Positions 27,695-34,484 are shown, counted from the first letter of the stretch. The stretch is DNA of 34,484 bases from Lentzea aerocolonigenes (GCF_000955955.1 NZ_JYJG01000220.1:1-34484); one strand, 5' to 3'. Made by a program: numbers and translations. The notes: a model not told the origin generated them from the letters alone.

Positions 27695-29466
27695 GGAAGT
27701 TCCTGCCCGTCCTCTCGATCACGATCGCGGCGTTCTTCGCCTACTCGACCGTGCTCGCCAAGGACATCACCGAACGTTCGCTCGCGGTCAAGGCAGCCCG
27801 GCTGGTCGAGGTGTTCGCGTTGCTCGGCGCGTTCGTCACCGTCGCCATGATCGTGGCGGCGCTGGTCTCCACCTCGACGTTCCGCATCGTGTTCGCTCAG
27901 CGCATGCGGGAGCTGGCGCTGCTGCGGGCCATCGGTGCCACACGCGGACACCTGGCTCGGCGGCTGGTCGCCGAGGGAGCCGCGGTCGGACTGCTCGCGT
28001 CGATCGCCGGGGTGGCGCTGGCCGCCGGCGCGGGACAGCTCGTGCCGCTGGCGGGGTTGTCGGCGCCGGGATTTCCGCTGACGCCGGCGCTGGTCGTGGT
28101 CGTGGGGTCGTTCGTGCTGACGACGCTGGCCGTGCTGGCGCCCGCGTGGTCCGCCGCGAAGGTCGCGCCGCTGGAGGCACTGCGCACGTCGGCCGTTCAG
28201 GACACCAAGAGCAGTATCGGCGGGCCGCGCTGGGTGTTCGGAATCCTGATGGCGGCTGGTGCGGGTGTTCTGCTGGTCAACGTCGCGGTCGAGGGCCTCG
28301 CGACCAAGCAGCGGCCGACCGGCATGACCGAAGAACTGCTGCTGCGCACCACCATCAGCGGCGCACTGGCGTTCGGTGCGTTGATCACGCTCGGACCCGC
28401 GTTGATCTCGCCGGTGCTCCGGCTGATCAGCGTTCCGTTGCGGCGCAGCACGATCGGGTCGCTGGCGGTGAGCGGGGTCGGCGGCGCGCCACGCCGGGCG
28501 GCCTCGGTCACCGCGGTGGTCGCACTGGGGGTCAGCCTCATCATCGCGACGCTCACCGGCGCGAACACCTTGCAGGGACTGGGGAAGGCCGAGATGGCAG
28601 GCGCCTACCCGGCAGACCTGGAGATCGGCGGACCGGTGGACGTCCAGGTGCTGAAAGCGGCCGGGCTCACGGATGTGCTGCCGTACCGGCGCACCGAGAT
28701 CACGGTGAACGGGCGGCTCACCATGCAGGCCACCGACCTGGACATGACCAAGCTCCGCGGCCTCTCCGACTTCAAGGTCGACACCGGCGCCCTGCGCGAC
28801 ATGGGACCGCACAAGGTCATCCTGTCGACCTACACCGCGAGCAGGCTCGGAGTGGCAGCGGGAAGCCAGGTCGACATCAACGGCAAGCAGATGACGGTGG
28901 CGGCGACTGTGTTCGGCGGTGTGCCACTCGGCAGTGCGTTGGTGCACACGTCCGATGTGGACGGCGAACCGGTTGGCGCACTCGCCAACGGAGACAAGGA
29001 AAAGGTGCCGGCGGGTTTCGAGGTCGAGTCGCTCACCGACCACCGTCTCGCCCAGGAGAACTGGTTCACCACATTGGTGGCGATCGCGGTCGGACTGCTG
29101 TTCCTGACGATGCTGATCGCCGTGGTGGGGGTAGGATCGACCACGGCGTTGTCGGTGCTCGAACGGACTCGAGAGTCCGGACTGTTGCGCGCGATCGGCT
29201 TGACCCGCAAGGAACTCGGGCACCTCATCACGACCGAGGCCGGCCTGTACGGGATCGTCGGCGCGGTGCTCGGGCTCGTCGTCGGGGTTCCCTACGCGTG
29301 GCTCGCGATCATCTCGCTCGGCGTCGAATGGCCGTTGCAGGTGCCCGTCGTGGCCGTCGGCGTGGTGGTGCTGATCCTGGCCGCACTCACGGCAGGTGCG
29401 GGGCTGCTGCCTGCCCGTCGAGCGGCGCGGGTGAGCCCGATGGCGGCGCTTCACTCGATCCAGTGA
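27691..29466 (+). CDS. FtsX-family ABC permease lacking its first extracellular domain
   Basis: The 591-residue membrane protein has ten likely helices in two FtsX half-units. In the second half, helix 7 (SVTAVVALGVSLIIATLTG) is followed by a ~150-residue extracellular MacB_PCD-like domain (~310-455) and three helices. In the first half, helix 1 (FLPVLSITIAAFFAYSTVLA) is followed by only ~16 residues before helix 2, where relatives carry another large domain; family members are usually about 800-850 residues. Both cytoplasmic coupling loops are intact (RMRELALLRAIGATRGHL and RTRESGLLRAIGLTRKEL), so the protein should still couple to its ATPase. It ends with ARVSPMAALHSIQ, the standard terminus. 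Confidence 0.9.
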   Translation: MRKFLPVLSITIAAFFAYSTVLAKDITERSLAVKAARLVEVFALLGAFVTVAMIVAALVSTSTFRIVFAQRMRELALLRAIGATRGHLARRLVAEGAAVGLLASIAGVALAAGAGQLVPLAGLSAPGFPLTPALVVVVGSFVLTTLAVLAPAWSAAKVAPLEALRTSAVQDTKSSIGGPRWVFGILMAAGAGVLLVNVAVEGLATKQRPTGMTEELLLRTTISGALAFGALITLGPALISPVLRLISVPLRRSTIGSLAVSGVGGAPRRAASVTAVVALGVSLIIATLTGANTLQGLGKAEMAGAYPADLEIGGPVDVQVLKAAGLTDVLPYRRTEITVNGRLTMQATDLDMTKLRGLSDFKVDTGALRDMGPHKVILSTYTASRLGVAAGSQVDINGKQMTVAATVFGGVPLGSALVHTSDVDGEPVGALANGDKEKVPAGFEVESLTDHRLAQENWFTTLVAIAVGLLFLTMLIAVVGVGSTTALSVLERTRESGLLRAIGLTRKELGHLITTEAGLYGIVGAVLGLVVGVPYAWLAIISLGVEWPLQVPVVAVGVVVLILAALTAGAGLLPARRAARVSPMAALHSIQ

Positions 29467-29496
29467 GGTGTACGGGATATCAGACCGGGTACCCGA

Positions 29497-29519
29497 ACTG
29501 CATCGGGAGGTGATGCAGT
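29497..29519 (+). promoter_or_regulatory. hairpin presenting the Shine-Dalgarno of the antitoxin-like gene in its loop
   Basis: ACTGCATC (29497-29504) and GATGCAGT (29512-29519) form a perfect 8-bp stem. Its 7-nt loop, GGGAGGT (29505-29511), is most of a near-perfect Shine-Dalgarno (GGGAGGTGAT), and the ATG is at 29521. A 10-bp palindrome CGGGTACCCG (29486-29495) adjoins it. This arrangement could tune or regulate initiation. Confidence 0.55.
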
Positions 29520-29520
29520 C

Positions 29521-29712
29521 ATGGGCTTCGATGAACTCAAGGACAAGGCGAAGGACCTGATCGGCCAGCACGGCGACAAGGTCGACCAGGGTGTCGAACG
29601 CGCTGGGCAGTTCGCTGACGAGAAGACCGGCGGCCAGCACAGCGAACACATCGACAAGGGTGAGGAAAAGCTCAAGGAAGGGCTCCGGAATTTCGGCGAT
29701 CAGCAGCAGTGA
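29521..29712 (+). CDS. MT0933/Rv0909-type antitoxin-like small protein
   Basis: The 63-residue, highly charged protein (GFDELKDKAKDLIGQHGDK, VERAGQFADEKTGGQH, HIDKGEEKLKEGL) matches the MT0933-like antitoxin family found throughout actinobacteria, with its MGF-start and the DKVDxGVExAGxFxDEKTGG core. In Mycobacterium the partner is a small toxin (Rv0910-type START/SRPBCC protein); no such gene is adjacent, so here it is an orphan and may have a different role. It reads out 54 bp after the exporter permease, with an unusually strong ribosome-binding site placed in a hairpin loop. Confidence 0.85.
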   Translation: MGFDELKDKAKDLIGQHGDKVDQGVERAGQFADEKTGGQHSEHIDKGEEKLKEGLRNFGDQQQ

Positions 29713-29754
29713 TCGCACGGAACCGGTACCGGCGAAAGTGATGTCTCCTCACCG

Positions 29755-29793
29755 TTGACAAGCCTGCCACCATCGTCCGTGGGAGCGCTCTCA
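29755..29793 (+). promoter_or_regulatory. -35 hexamer plus CebR-like operator upstream of the GH16 glucanase
   Basis: A consensus TTGACA lies at 29755-29760; no good -10 is visible 16-18 bp on. TGGGAGCGCTCTCA at 29780-29793 matches the CebR/CelR operator consensus TGGGAGCGCTCCCA at 13 of 14 positions. Its place at the expected -10/start region suits repression relieved by oligosaccharide. The operator family assignment is from established knowledge; binding here is inferred. Confidence 0.65.
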
Positions 29794-29816
29794 TGCGCTC
29801 GTTCGGAGGGTTGGCA

Positions 29817-31379
29817 ATGAGGCTCACTCGACAACGAACATCCATCGCCTTGGCAGCGGCCAGCGTGCTCACCGTGAGTGCGCTGGTCGCTGTCGCCCAG
29901 CAGACCAGCGCCGCACTTCCACCTCCCCCTGCCGGGTGGACGCAGGTGTTCGGCGACGACTTCACCGGTCCGGCGAACTCGTTGCCCAACACGGGAAACT
30001 GGCGGTTCTCCCTCGGCCACGGTTATCCAGGAGGCCCGGCGAACTGGGGCACCGGCGAGATCGCGGCGCACACGAACAACCCCGCCAACGTGTCGCTCGA
30101 CGGCGGCGGCAACCTGCGCATCACGCCACGACGTGACGGCGCCGGCAACTGGACGTCCGCGCGGATCGAGACCAACGCGCAGAACTTCAAGGCGCCCACC
30201 GGTGGCGTGCTGCGGATGGAAGCACGGATCCAGATGCCGAACGTCTCCGGTGCCGCGGCGCTCGGGTACTGGCCCGCGTTCTGGGCGTTGGGCTCGCCGT
30301 ACCGAGGGAACTGGTGGAACTGGCCCGGTGTCGGCGAGTTCGACATCATGGAGAACGTCAACGGCGTCAACCGCGTGTGGGGCGTGCTGCACTGCGGTGT
30401 CTCGCCCGGCGGGCCGTGCAACGAGAAGAACGGCATCGCGAACAGCCGGCCGTGTCCTGGCGCCTCGTGCCAGGGCGGCTTCCACGCGTACCGCTTCGAG
30501 TGGGACGCCTCGACCTCGCCGCAGCAGCTGCGGTGGTACGTGGACGGCGAACTGTTCCACCAGGTCAACCAGAACCAGCTGCCCGCGGACACCTGGAACC
30601 AGATGACCGGGCACGCCGGGTACTTCATCATCCTGAACGTCGCGATCGGCGGCGAGTTCCCGGACAACTACTCCGGCACGCGCACGCCGGGTCCGGGGAT
30701 CGTGCCGGGTGTTCCGATGGTCGTCGACTACGTGGGCGTGTGGACGCGGGGAACCGGTGGCGGCGGGCCCACGACCACCACCACTCCCCCGCCGACGTGC
30801 GGGCCGTTGCTGTCGCGGAACCGGCCGACGTCGGCGTCCAGCGTGGAGAGCGGGAACCAGGCGGCAGCGTTCGCGGTCGACGGGTCGATGTCGACGCGCT
30901 GGTCGTCCGCGCACAGCGAACCGCACTGGTGGCAGGTCGACCTCGGGTCGTCGCGGGCACTGTCGCGCGTGCGGATCAACTGGGAAGCCGCGTACGGGCG
31001 GGCGTACTCGATCCAGCTGTCCGACAACGGGAGTTCGTGGCGTGAGGCCTATTCCACGTTCACCGGCTCAGGCGGCGTGGAGGACATCGGAATTTCCAGT
31101 AGCGCACGATATGTGAGGTTCAACGGCATGAACCGCGGCACCGTCTACGGGTTCTCGTTCTGGGAGTTCGAGGTCTTCGGCACGTGCGGATCACAGCCAA
31201 CCACCACATCGACGGAACCTCCCGGCGGTGGGGCATACCCAGCGTGGGCGTCTGGGACTGCCTATGCGGTTGGTTCGCGTGTGAGTTACGCCGGATTGGA
31301 CTATCAGTGCCTCCAGGCGCACACCTCGATCACGAGCTGGGAACCGCCGAACGCGGCGTCCCTCTGGCAGCGCCTCTGA
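29817..31379 (+). CDS. secreted GH16 beta-1,3-glucanase with F5/8C and CBM5/12-like modules
   Basis: The 520-residue enzyme starts at ATG 29817 with GGAGGG 6 bases upstream; an earlier ATG at 29793 abuts the operator. A signal peptide ends near residue 32 (QQTSAA). The GH16 domain (~38-315) has the catalytic motif EFDIMEN with E174, D176 and E179, the retaining-mechanism residues, plus YWPAFWALGSPYRGNWWNWPG (in part). A Thr/Pro linker leads to an F5/8 type C (discoidin-like) module (~330-460, Cys-flanked) and, after a second linker, a ~45-residue CBM5/12-like module (YPAWASGTAYAVGSRVSYAG, then Trp-rich end). Expected role is hydrolysis of beta-1,3-glucans such as fungal cell wall, with chitin or glucan anchoring. 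Confidence 0.92.
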   Translation: MRLTRQRTSIALAAASVLTVSALVAVAQQTSAALPPPPAGWTQVFGDDFTGPANSLPNTGNWRFSLGHGYPGGPANWGTGEIAAHTNNPANVSLDGGGNLRITPRRDGAGNWTSARIETNAQNFKAPTGGVLRMEARIQMPNVSGAAALGYWPAFWALGSPYRGNWWNWPGVGEFDIMENVNGVNRVWGVLHCGVSPGGPCNEKNGIANSRPCPGASCQGGFHAYRFEWDASTSPQQLRWYVDGELFHQVNQNQLPADTWNQMTGHAGYFIILNVAIGGEFPDNYSGTRTPGPGIVPGVPMVVDYVGVWTRGTGGGGPTTTTTPPPTCGPLLSRNRPTSASSVESGNQAAAFAVDGSMSTRWSSAHSEPHWWQVDLGSSRALSRVRINWEAAYGRAYSIQLSDNGSSWREAYSTFTGSGGVEDIGISSSARYVRFNGMNRGTVYGFSFWEFEVFGTCGSQPTTTSTEPPGGGAYPAWASGTAYAVGSRVSYAGLDYQCLQAHTSITSWEPPNAASLWQRL

Positions 31380-31387
31380 GTCACTTC

Positions 31388-31430
31388 CGCGATCCCGGCG
31401 GCACGGTTACCGTCGTTCGCCGGGGTCGCG
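31388..31430 (+). terminator. strong stem-loop between GH16 gene and NACHT gene
   Basis: CGCGATCCCGGCG (31388-31400) pairs with CGCCGGGGTCGCG (31418-31430) over 13 bp with one G-U pair; the 17-nt loop itself contains ACGGT/ACCGT. It begins 9 bp after the GH16 stop and ends on the first base of the GGAGG that serves the NACHT gene. No U-tract follows. It is probably the GH16 terminator and may also influence NACHT translation. Confidence 0.65.
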
Positions 31431-31439
31431 GAGGTGAAG

Positions 31440-33470
31440 GTGGATCCGAGCGGGGTGACGAGAGCCGCACGGCTGACAGCGTTAGCCGCGTTGTGCCTGG
31501 TCACCGTCGTTCTACTGCTTCCGGCGGCCATCAGCGTGAGCACCGGCGGAGCCGTGCCGGCGTTCCTCGGCGAGTTCGGCCGGTGGCTGTGGCCCGCCGT
31601 GGGCGTGATGGTGCTCGTCGCGATCGGTCTCGTGATCTGGGAACGTGTGCGCGGTCACGAGACCAGCAACCGCACCGCGGCCCTGGACCGCGTCGAGGCG
31701 CGGGTGACGTCGTTGCTCGCCTCGTCGCTGGCCGCGCAGACCCAGATCAAGCTCGGCGTGCTGCGGCAGCCACAGCTCTCGGTGCGCGCCGAGGGCGAGG
31801 AAGTCTCCTCCTCGGACCTGGAAGCCGTGTACGACCGCCTCGGCCACACCATGGTCCTCGTCGGACCGGTCGGCAGCGGGCGGTCCACGTTGTTGCGCGA
31901 GCTTTGCCTGGTGTTGGTCGAACGTGCGCGCAACGACCCGGACGCACCGATTCCCGTTGTCGTGGACTTGGCGACGTGGCGCGCGTACGGCACCCGCAAG
32001 CCGACGGAGTTCACCGCGTGGCTGCTCCGCGAAATGAACCGCCGCTACGGCATCAGCCGCTCGGCGGGCACGATCTGGCTGCGCCGCGAGCGGGTCGTCG
32101 TGCTCATCGACGGCCTCGACGAGGTGCCACGGGTCGACCGTGCGCTCTGCGAGTCCGAGCTCGCGCCGTTCGCGTCCGTGGTGTGCTCGACCGAGCCGAT
32201 CGAGAACCTGCCCTCGGTGTACGTCGAACCGTTGTCGCGCGGGCAGGTGCTGGAGTACATCGCGTCGGTCAGCCCTCGGCTCGACAGCCTGGAATCAGCC
32301 CTGACGCCGGCGATCTGGGAGCGGCTGGACTCGCCGCTGGCCCTGAACCTGTTGGCGCTGACTCATCTCGATCGTCAGGTCGACACGATCGGCACCGACT
32401 TCGTGGGCTCCTTCGTCGTGGAAAGGCTTTCCGCCCAACGTGCCGCAGGACCGACCATCCGTGCGTTGAAGTTCCTCGCGCGGTTGGACCGCCCAGACCT
32501 CGGTGCGCCCGTGCACATGCCGCATCGCCGTGCGTGGCTCCCGCTGCTGCCGACCCGCCCGTTGTGGTTGTTGTTCGTGCGCGCGGTGCCCGCCGCATAT
32601 GCCGGTGGTGTGTGTGCCGTCGCGTTCATCACGGGACTACAGCTCGGAATGTGGTCGGCATTGGTGTTCGCGGTCGCGGCCTCTTTGTTGCTGGTTCTGG
32701 TCAACAGGCTGCCGCGGGTCTTTCACCCGCCAGGACGCGCCCACGGGATCATCACCGCCGTCCTGGGATTCGTGGCAGGCGTGTTCGCCGGTTTCCTGGT
32801 TGCCCTGGCGGGATTGTGGCTCGGCGGCATCGGAACGTCGTGGCCGTACGCCGTGACGTATGTGTTCGTCGTGGTGGCGACCATTTTCCTGGCTTTGGGT
32901 TTTGTGCCGGGCGACGCACCCGTGCCGTGGGCTGTGCTGATCGCGGCCGCGCCTGGTGTCTCGATGATCTGGACCGGCCCGTACGTGGTGCTGGCGGGTA
33001 TGGGAATGGGCTTCTCGGCGGGCGTGGCGGGCGGAGTCTTCGCTGCGGCGGTGGGACGTGTGTGGCGCACGGTGCGCCCGGGACAACAGCAACGCATGCG
33101 CCTCGGGCGCCCGTGGTGGATCCAGCCGGTTGTCCCGATGCTCGGTCTGGCCGGCGCGCTGGGCGGGCTGGGCAGCTTTGGATCTTGGGGCACCGCACTG
33201 GGTGTGGCGCTCGGGCTGCTGGTGACACCGACCGCGGCTCGCGACTACGTCTGGCCGTTCGACGCACTGGCCGAGGTGGCCGCGGAAGGACTGACGCGCC
33301 CGCTGTCGTTGGGCGAGTTGTCGTTCCGGCGCAAGGCTTTGCTGCATCTCGCCCAGGATCGGCTGCTGCTGACCCGAGTCGACGGCGAATACCGCTTCGC
33401 CCATGTGGCGCTGCGGGACCATTTAGCGAAATGTGACCCAACCGCGCTGGTTCGCGCCACGCGTCGTTGA
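31440..33470 (+). CDS. polytopic membrane NACHT NTPase-like protein
   Basis: The 676-residue protein is assigned GTG 31440, with GGAGG 5 bases upstream; the in-frame GTG at 31434 overlaps that site. Residues ~8-67 hold two membrane spans. A NACHT domain follows: P-loop GPVGSGRSTLL (142-152), with Arg148 where the Walker A lysine belongs; Walker B VVVLIDGLDEVP (D224, D227, E228); a sensor-1 region reading VVCSTEP rather than the usual TSRP. A winged-helix-like segment precedes about six to seven further spans (~380-590). The C terminus has YRFAHVALRDHLAK, a motif that ends many actinobacterial NACHT proteins. It could be a signalling or defence STAND protein at the membrane; no partner or effector is adjacent. 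Confidence 0.87.
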   Translation: MDPSGVTRAARLTALAALCLVTVVLLLPAAISVSTGGAVPAFLGEFGRWLWPAVGVMVLVAIGLVIWERVRGHETSNRTAALDRVEARVTSLLASSLAAQTQIKLGVLRQPQLSVRAEGEEVSSSDLEAVYDRLGHTMVLVGPVGSGRSTLLRELCLVLVERARNDPDAPIPVVVDLATWRAYGTRKPTEFTAWLLREMNRRYGISRSAGTIWLRRERVVVLIDGLDEVPRVDRALCESELAPFASVVCSTEPIENLPSVYVEPLSRGQVLEYIASVSPRLDSLESALTPAIWERLDSPLALNLLALTHLDRQVDTIGTDFVGSFVVERLSAQRAAGPTIRALKFLARLDRPDLGAPVHMPHRRAWLPLLPTRPLWLLFVRAVPAAYAGGVCAVAFITGLQLGMWSALVFAVAASLLLVLVNRLPRVFHPPGRAHGIITAVLGFVAGVFAGFLVALAGLWLGGIGTSWPYAVTYVFVVVATIFLALGFVPGDAPVPWAVLIAAAPGVSMIWTGPYVVLAGMGMGFSAGVAGGVFAAAVGRVWRTVRPGQQQRMRLGRPWWIQPVVPMLGLAGALGGLGSFGSWGTALGVALGLLVTPTAARDYVWPFDALAEVAAEGLTRPLSLGELSFRRKALLHLAQDRLLLTRVDGEYRFAHVALRDHLAKCDPTALVRATRR

Positions 33471-33486
33471 ACCACCCCGATCTGCG

Positions 33487-33498
33487 GGCCGTACGGCC
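33487..33498. promoter_or_regulatory. 12-bp perfect palindrome GGCCGTACGGCC
   Basis: The palindrome lies in the 43-bp gap between the NACHT gene and the next gene, 15 bp before its GTG. It could be a small operator or a short RNA stem. No consensus match is claimed. Confidence 0.3.
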
Positions 33499-33513
33499 TG
33501 ACAGAAAGGTCGG

Positions 33514-34224
33514 GTGTTGCGCATGCGCTGGTCGAAGGGCTGGATCGCGGCCGCCGGGGTGTTCTCGGTAGTCGCGGCCATCGGGGGTGCGGCCTTCGCC
33601 CTGGCCGGATCGGGAGCTCCGGCTTCGCAGTCCGGGGTGGCGGGCAAAGAGGTCTGCGCGGGGCAGCCTCTGGCGCTCGTCGACACCGCAGGCGTTGCCG
33701 GGGTGTTGTCTGATCAGTTGCCGGCCGGTACTTCCCTGCGAATCACCAACCTCGCGAACGGACGTACTGCGACCGTTGCGGTTGCCGGGGTTTCTCGCGG
33801 ATGTGCCGCGCTGAACACCGCGGCGTTCGATTTGCTGCGATCGCCTGATTCGGGGCGGGGCGGGGCGGAAAACGTTCTCCGGCGGGTCCGGGTGGAGATC
33901 GTGGGGAATGCTCCCGCCCCCGCTCGGACCACCGCGTCGTCCTCCGCACCCCGGATTCGGTCCACCGGGGTGGTGGGGCAGGTTGTTTGCGATGGGGCGA
34001 CTGTCGGGTTGTCGGCTGTGGGTGGGGCGCCCGGAGCGTTTTCTTCTTCGTTGCCGGTGGGGACTTCGGTGCGGGTCACCAATTTGGACAACGGGAAGCA
34101 GGCGGTGTTCCGGATTGTCGGGGTCGGGTCTGGTTGTGTGGTGTTGAACAGTGCGGCTTTTGGGGTGGTTGGGGAGGCGGGGAAGAATCTGATCAAGAGG
34201 GCTCAGATTGAGAAGGTGACCTGA
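33514..34224 (+). CDS. exported protein with two tandem RlpA-like double-psi beta-barrel repeats
   Basis: The 236-residue protein starts at GTG 33514, with AGAAAGG 4 bases upstream; ATG 33523 is the alternative. A hydrophobic signal or anchor occupies ~9-32. Two similar domains follow (~44-130 and ~155-235). Each has a Cys, then LPAGTSLRITNLANGRTATV or LPVGTSVRVTNLDNGKQAVF, then a second Cys in SRGCAALN or GSGCVVLN. Cys spacing is identical in both (C48/C97, C159/C208; 49 residues). The G-T-x-(L/V)-R-(I/V)-T-N-L-x-N-G-(R/K) motif is that of RlpA-like double-psi barrels, but the downstream catalytic NDRGP-type motif is missing. Codon use in the second domain turns G- and T-rich, unlike most of the window. 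Confidence 0.8.
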   Translation: MLRMRWSKGWIAAAGVFSVVAAIGGAAFALAGSGAPASQSGVAGKEVCAGQPLALVDTAGVAGVLSDQLPAGTSLRITNLANGRTATVAVAGVSRGCAALNTAAFDLLRSPDSGRGGAENVLRRVRVEIVGNAPAPARTTASSSAPRIRSTGVVGQVVCDGATVGLSAVGGAPGAFSSSLPVGTSVRVTNLDNGKQAVFRIVGVGSGCVVLNSAAFGVVGEAGKNLIKRAQIEKVT

Positions 34225-34232
34225 GGCTTGGG

Positions 34233-34258
34233 GTGACGCGCAGGGGGTGGGCGCTCAC
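34233..34258 (+). terminator. possible terminator after the tandem-repeat protein
   Basis: GTGA-C-GCGC (34233-34241) can pair with GCGC-TCAC (34251-34258), an 8-bp stem with one bulged C and a G-rich loop, 9 bp past the stop codon. An alternative stem GGCGC/GCGCC (34250-34263) competes. No U-tract. Confidence 0.35.
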
Positions 34259-34264
34259 GCGCCG

Positions 34265-34405
34265 TGCGGTGGTCGGCTTGCGTTCGCTGGCGCGAGCTGG
34301 CCATGCGACAGTTGGCTTGCGATAGCTGGCGCGAGTTGACCATGCGACGGTTGGCTTGCGATGGCTGACGCGAACTGACATGCGAGGGTTGCGTTGCGTT
34401 GGCCG
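34265..34405. repeat. 39-bp tandem repeat, about 3.6 copies
   Basis: Units at 34265-34303, 34304-34342, 34343-34380 (38 bp) and a partial at 34381-34405 share the frame TGCG...TTGGCTTGCG...GCTG(G/A)CGCGA..TG. Units 2 and 3 differ at only a few positions. The period is 13 codons, so open frames on both strands read as repeated peptides, but none has a start region or family resemblance. The array occupies the non-coding right edge of the window. Confidence 0.7.
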
Positions 34406-34484
34406 GTCGCGTTCCAGCGGAGGGGTCGCCTACCGTGCGATCCGTCACCTTGCGCAGATGGGCGCGCAGGCACTTAGACGGGCG

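Noticed and set aside
27634..29718. 694-codon minus-strand open frame over the ABC permease
   Set aside because: It is antisense to an intact FtsX permease and its translation is Arg/Gln/Asp/His-rich without any motif.
29793..29816. Earlier ATG for the GH16 gene at 29793
   Set aside because: It abuts the CebR-like operator and has no ribosome-binding site, while ATG 29817 has GGAGGG at ideal spacing and begins a clean signal peptide.
31184..33436. 750-codon open frame in another plus frame over the NACHT gene
   Set aside because: It crosses the end of the GH16 gene and the NACHT gene; its Arg/Gly/His-rich translation has no domain, whereas the NACHT frame has clear Walker motifs.
34193..34448. 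Repeat-containing short open frames at the right edge
   Set aside because: Their repeated peptides follow directly from the 39-bp DNA repeat; there is no ribosome-binding site and no known family.

Overview
The window reads as chromosomal DNA of a high-GC actinomycete. Genes are dense, third codon positions are strongly G/C, GTG and TTG starts are frequent, and many junctions are 4-bp ATGA overlaps. An ANTAR response regulator of the PdtaR type, an MT0933/Rv0909-type antitoxin, an MmpS-like lipoprotein and a membrane NACHT NTPase fit the Pseudonocardiales (Lentzea/Saccharothrix/Amycolatopsis-like). That placement is inference. I see no rRNA, tRNA, CRISPR array, insertion sequence or phage gene.

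Layout. 1-5500 (minus): a complete branched-chain amino-acid ABC transporter operon, livK-livH-livM-livG-livF. It has a GC-rich stem-loop after the binding-protein gene and a hairpin after livF. 5500-5725: a divergent regulatory region with two perfect 22-bp palindromes spaced 42 bp centre to centre. 5726-10030: a secreted or anchored protein of unknown function, then (minus) a PdtaR-like antiterminator, an unrecognised protein, a lipoprotein and a PLDc_N membrane protein. 10032-10513 is the only long non-coding gap; it holds an 18-bp inverted repeat and a promoter placed for a leaderless transcript. 10514-14745: a ThDP-dependent enzyme, a GT39-like membrane glycosyltransferase, a DinB/DUF664 protein and (minus) a HEAT-like protein.

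14753-21927 is the main metabolic block. A LysR regulator diverges from a tight five-gene operon: aldehyde dehydrogenase, FAD amine oxidoreductase, Glu/Leu/Phe/Val-type amino-acid dehydrogenase, class III CoA-transferase and a glutaryl-CoA-dehydrogenase-like acyl-CoA dehydrogenase. Read together these could oxidise pipecolate or lysine through 2-aminoadipate to glutaryl-CoA and crotonyl-CoA. This is inference from gene content; no family was verified by search. A frame-disrupted TetR gene follows.

22423-29466: an alpha/beta hydrolase divergent from an AraC regulator around a perfect GAGAGCGCTCTC palindrome, a secreted cyclophilin, an MmpS-like lipoprotein, and a NarL-type two-component pair divergent from a MacB-like ABC exporter whose permease lacks its first extracellular domain. 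29497-31379: an orphan antitoxin-like gene whose Shine-Dalgarno sits in the loop of a hairpin, then a secreted GH16 beta-glucanase with F5/8C and chitin-binding-like modules behind a CebR-like operator. 31388-34484: a strong hairpin, a polytopic NACHT protein with arginine in place of the Walker A lysine, a protein with two tandem RlpA-like repeats, and 39-bp tandem repeats at the right edge.
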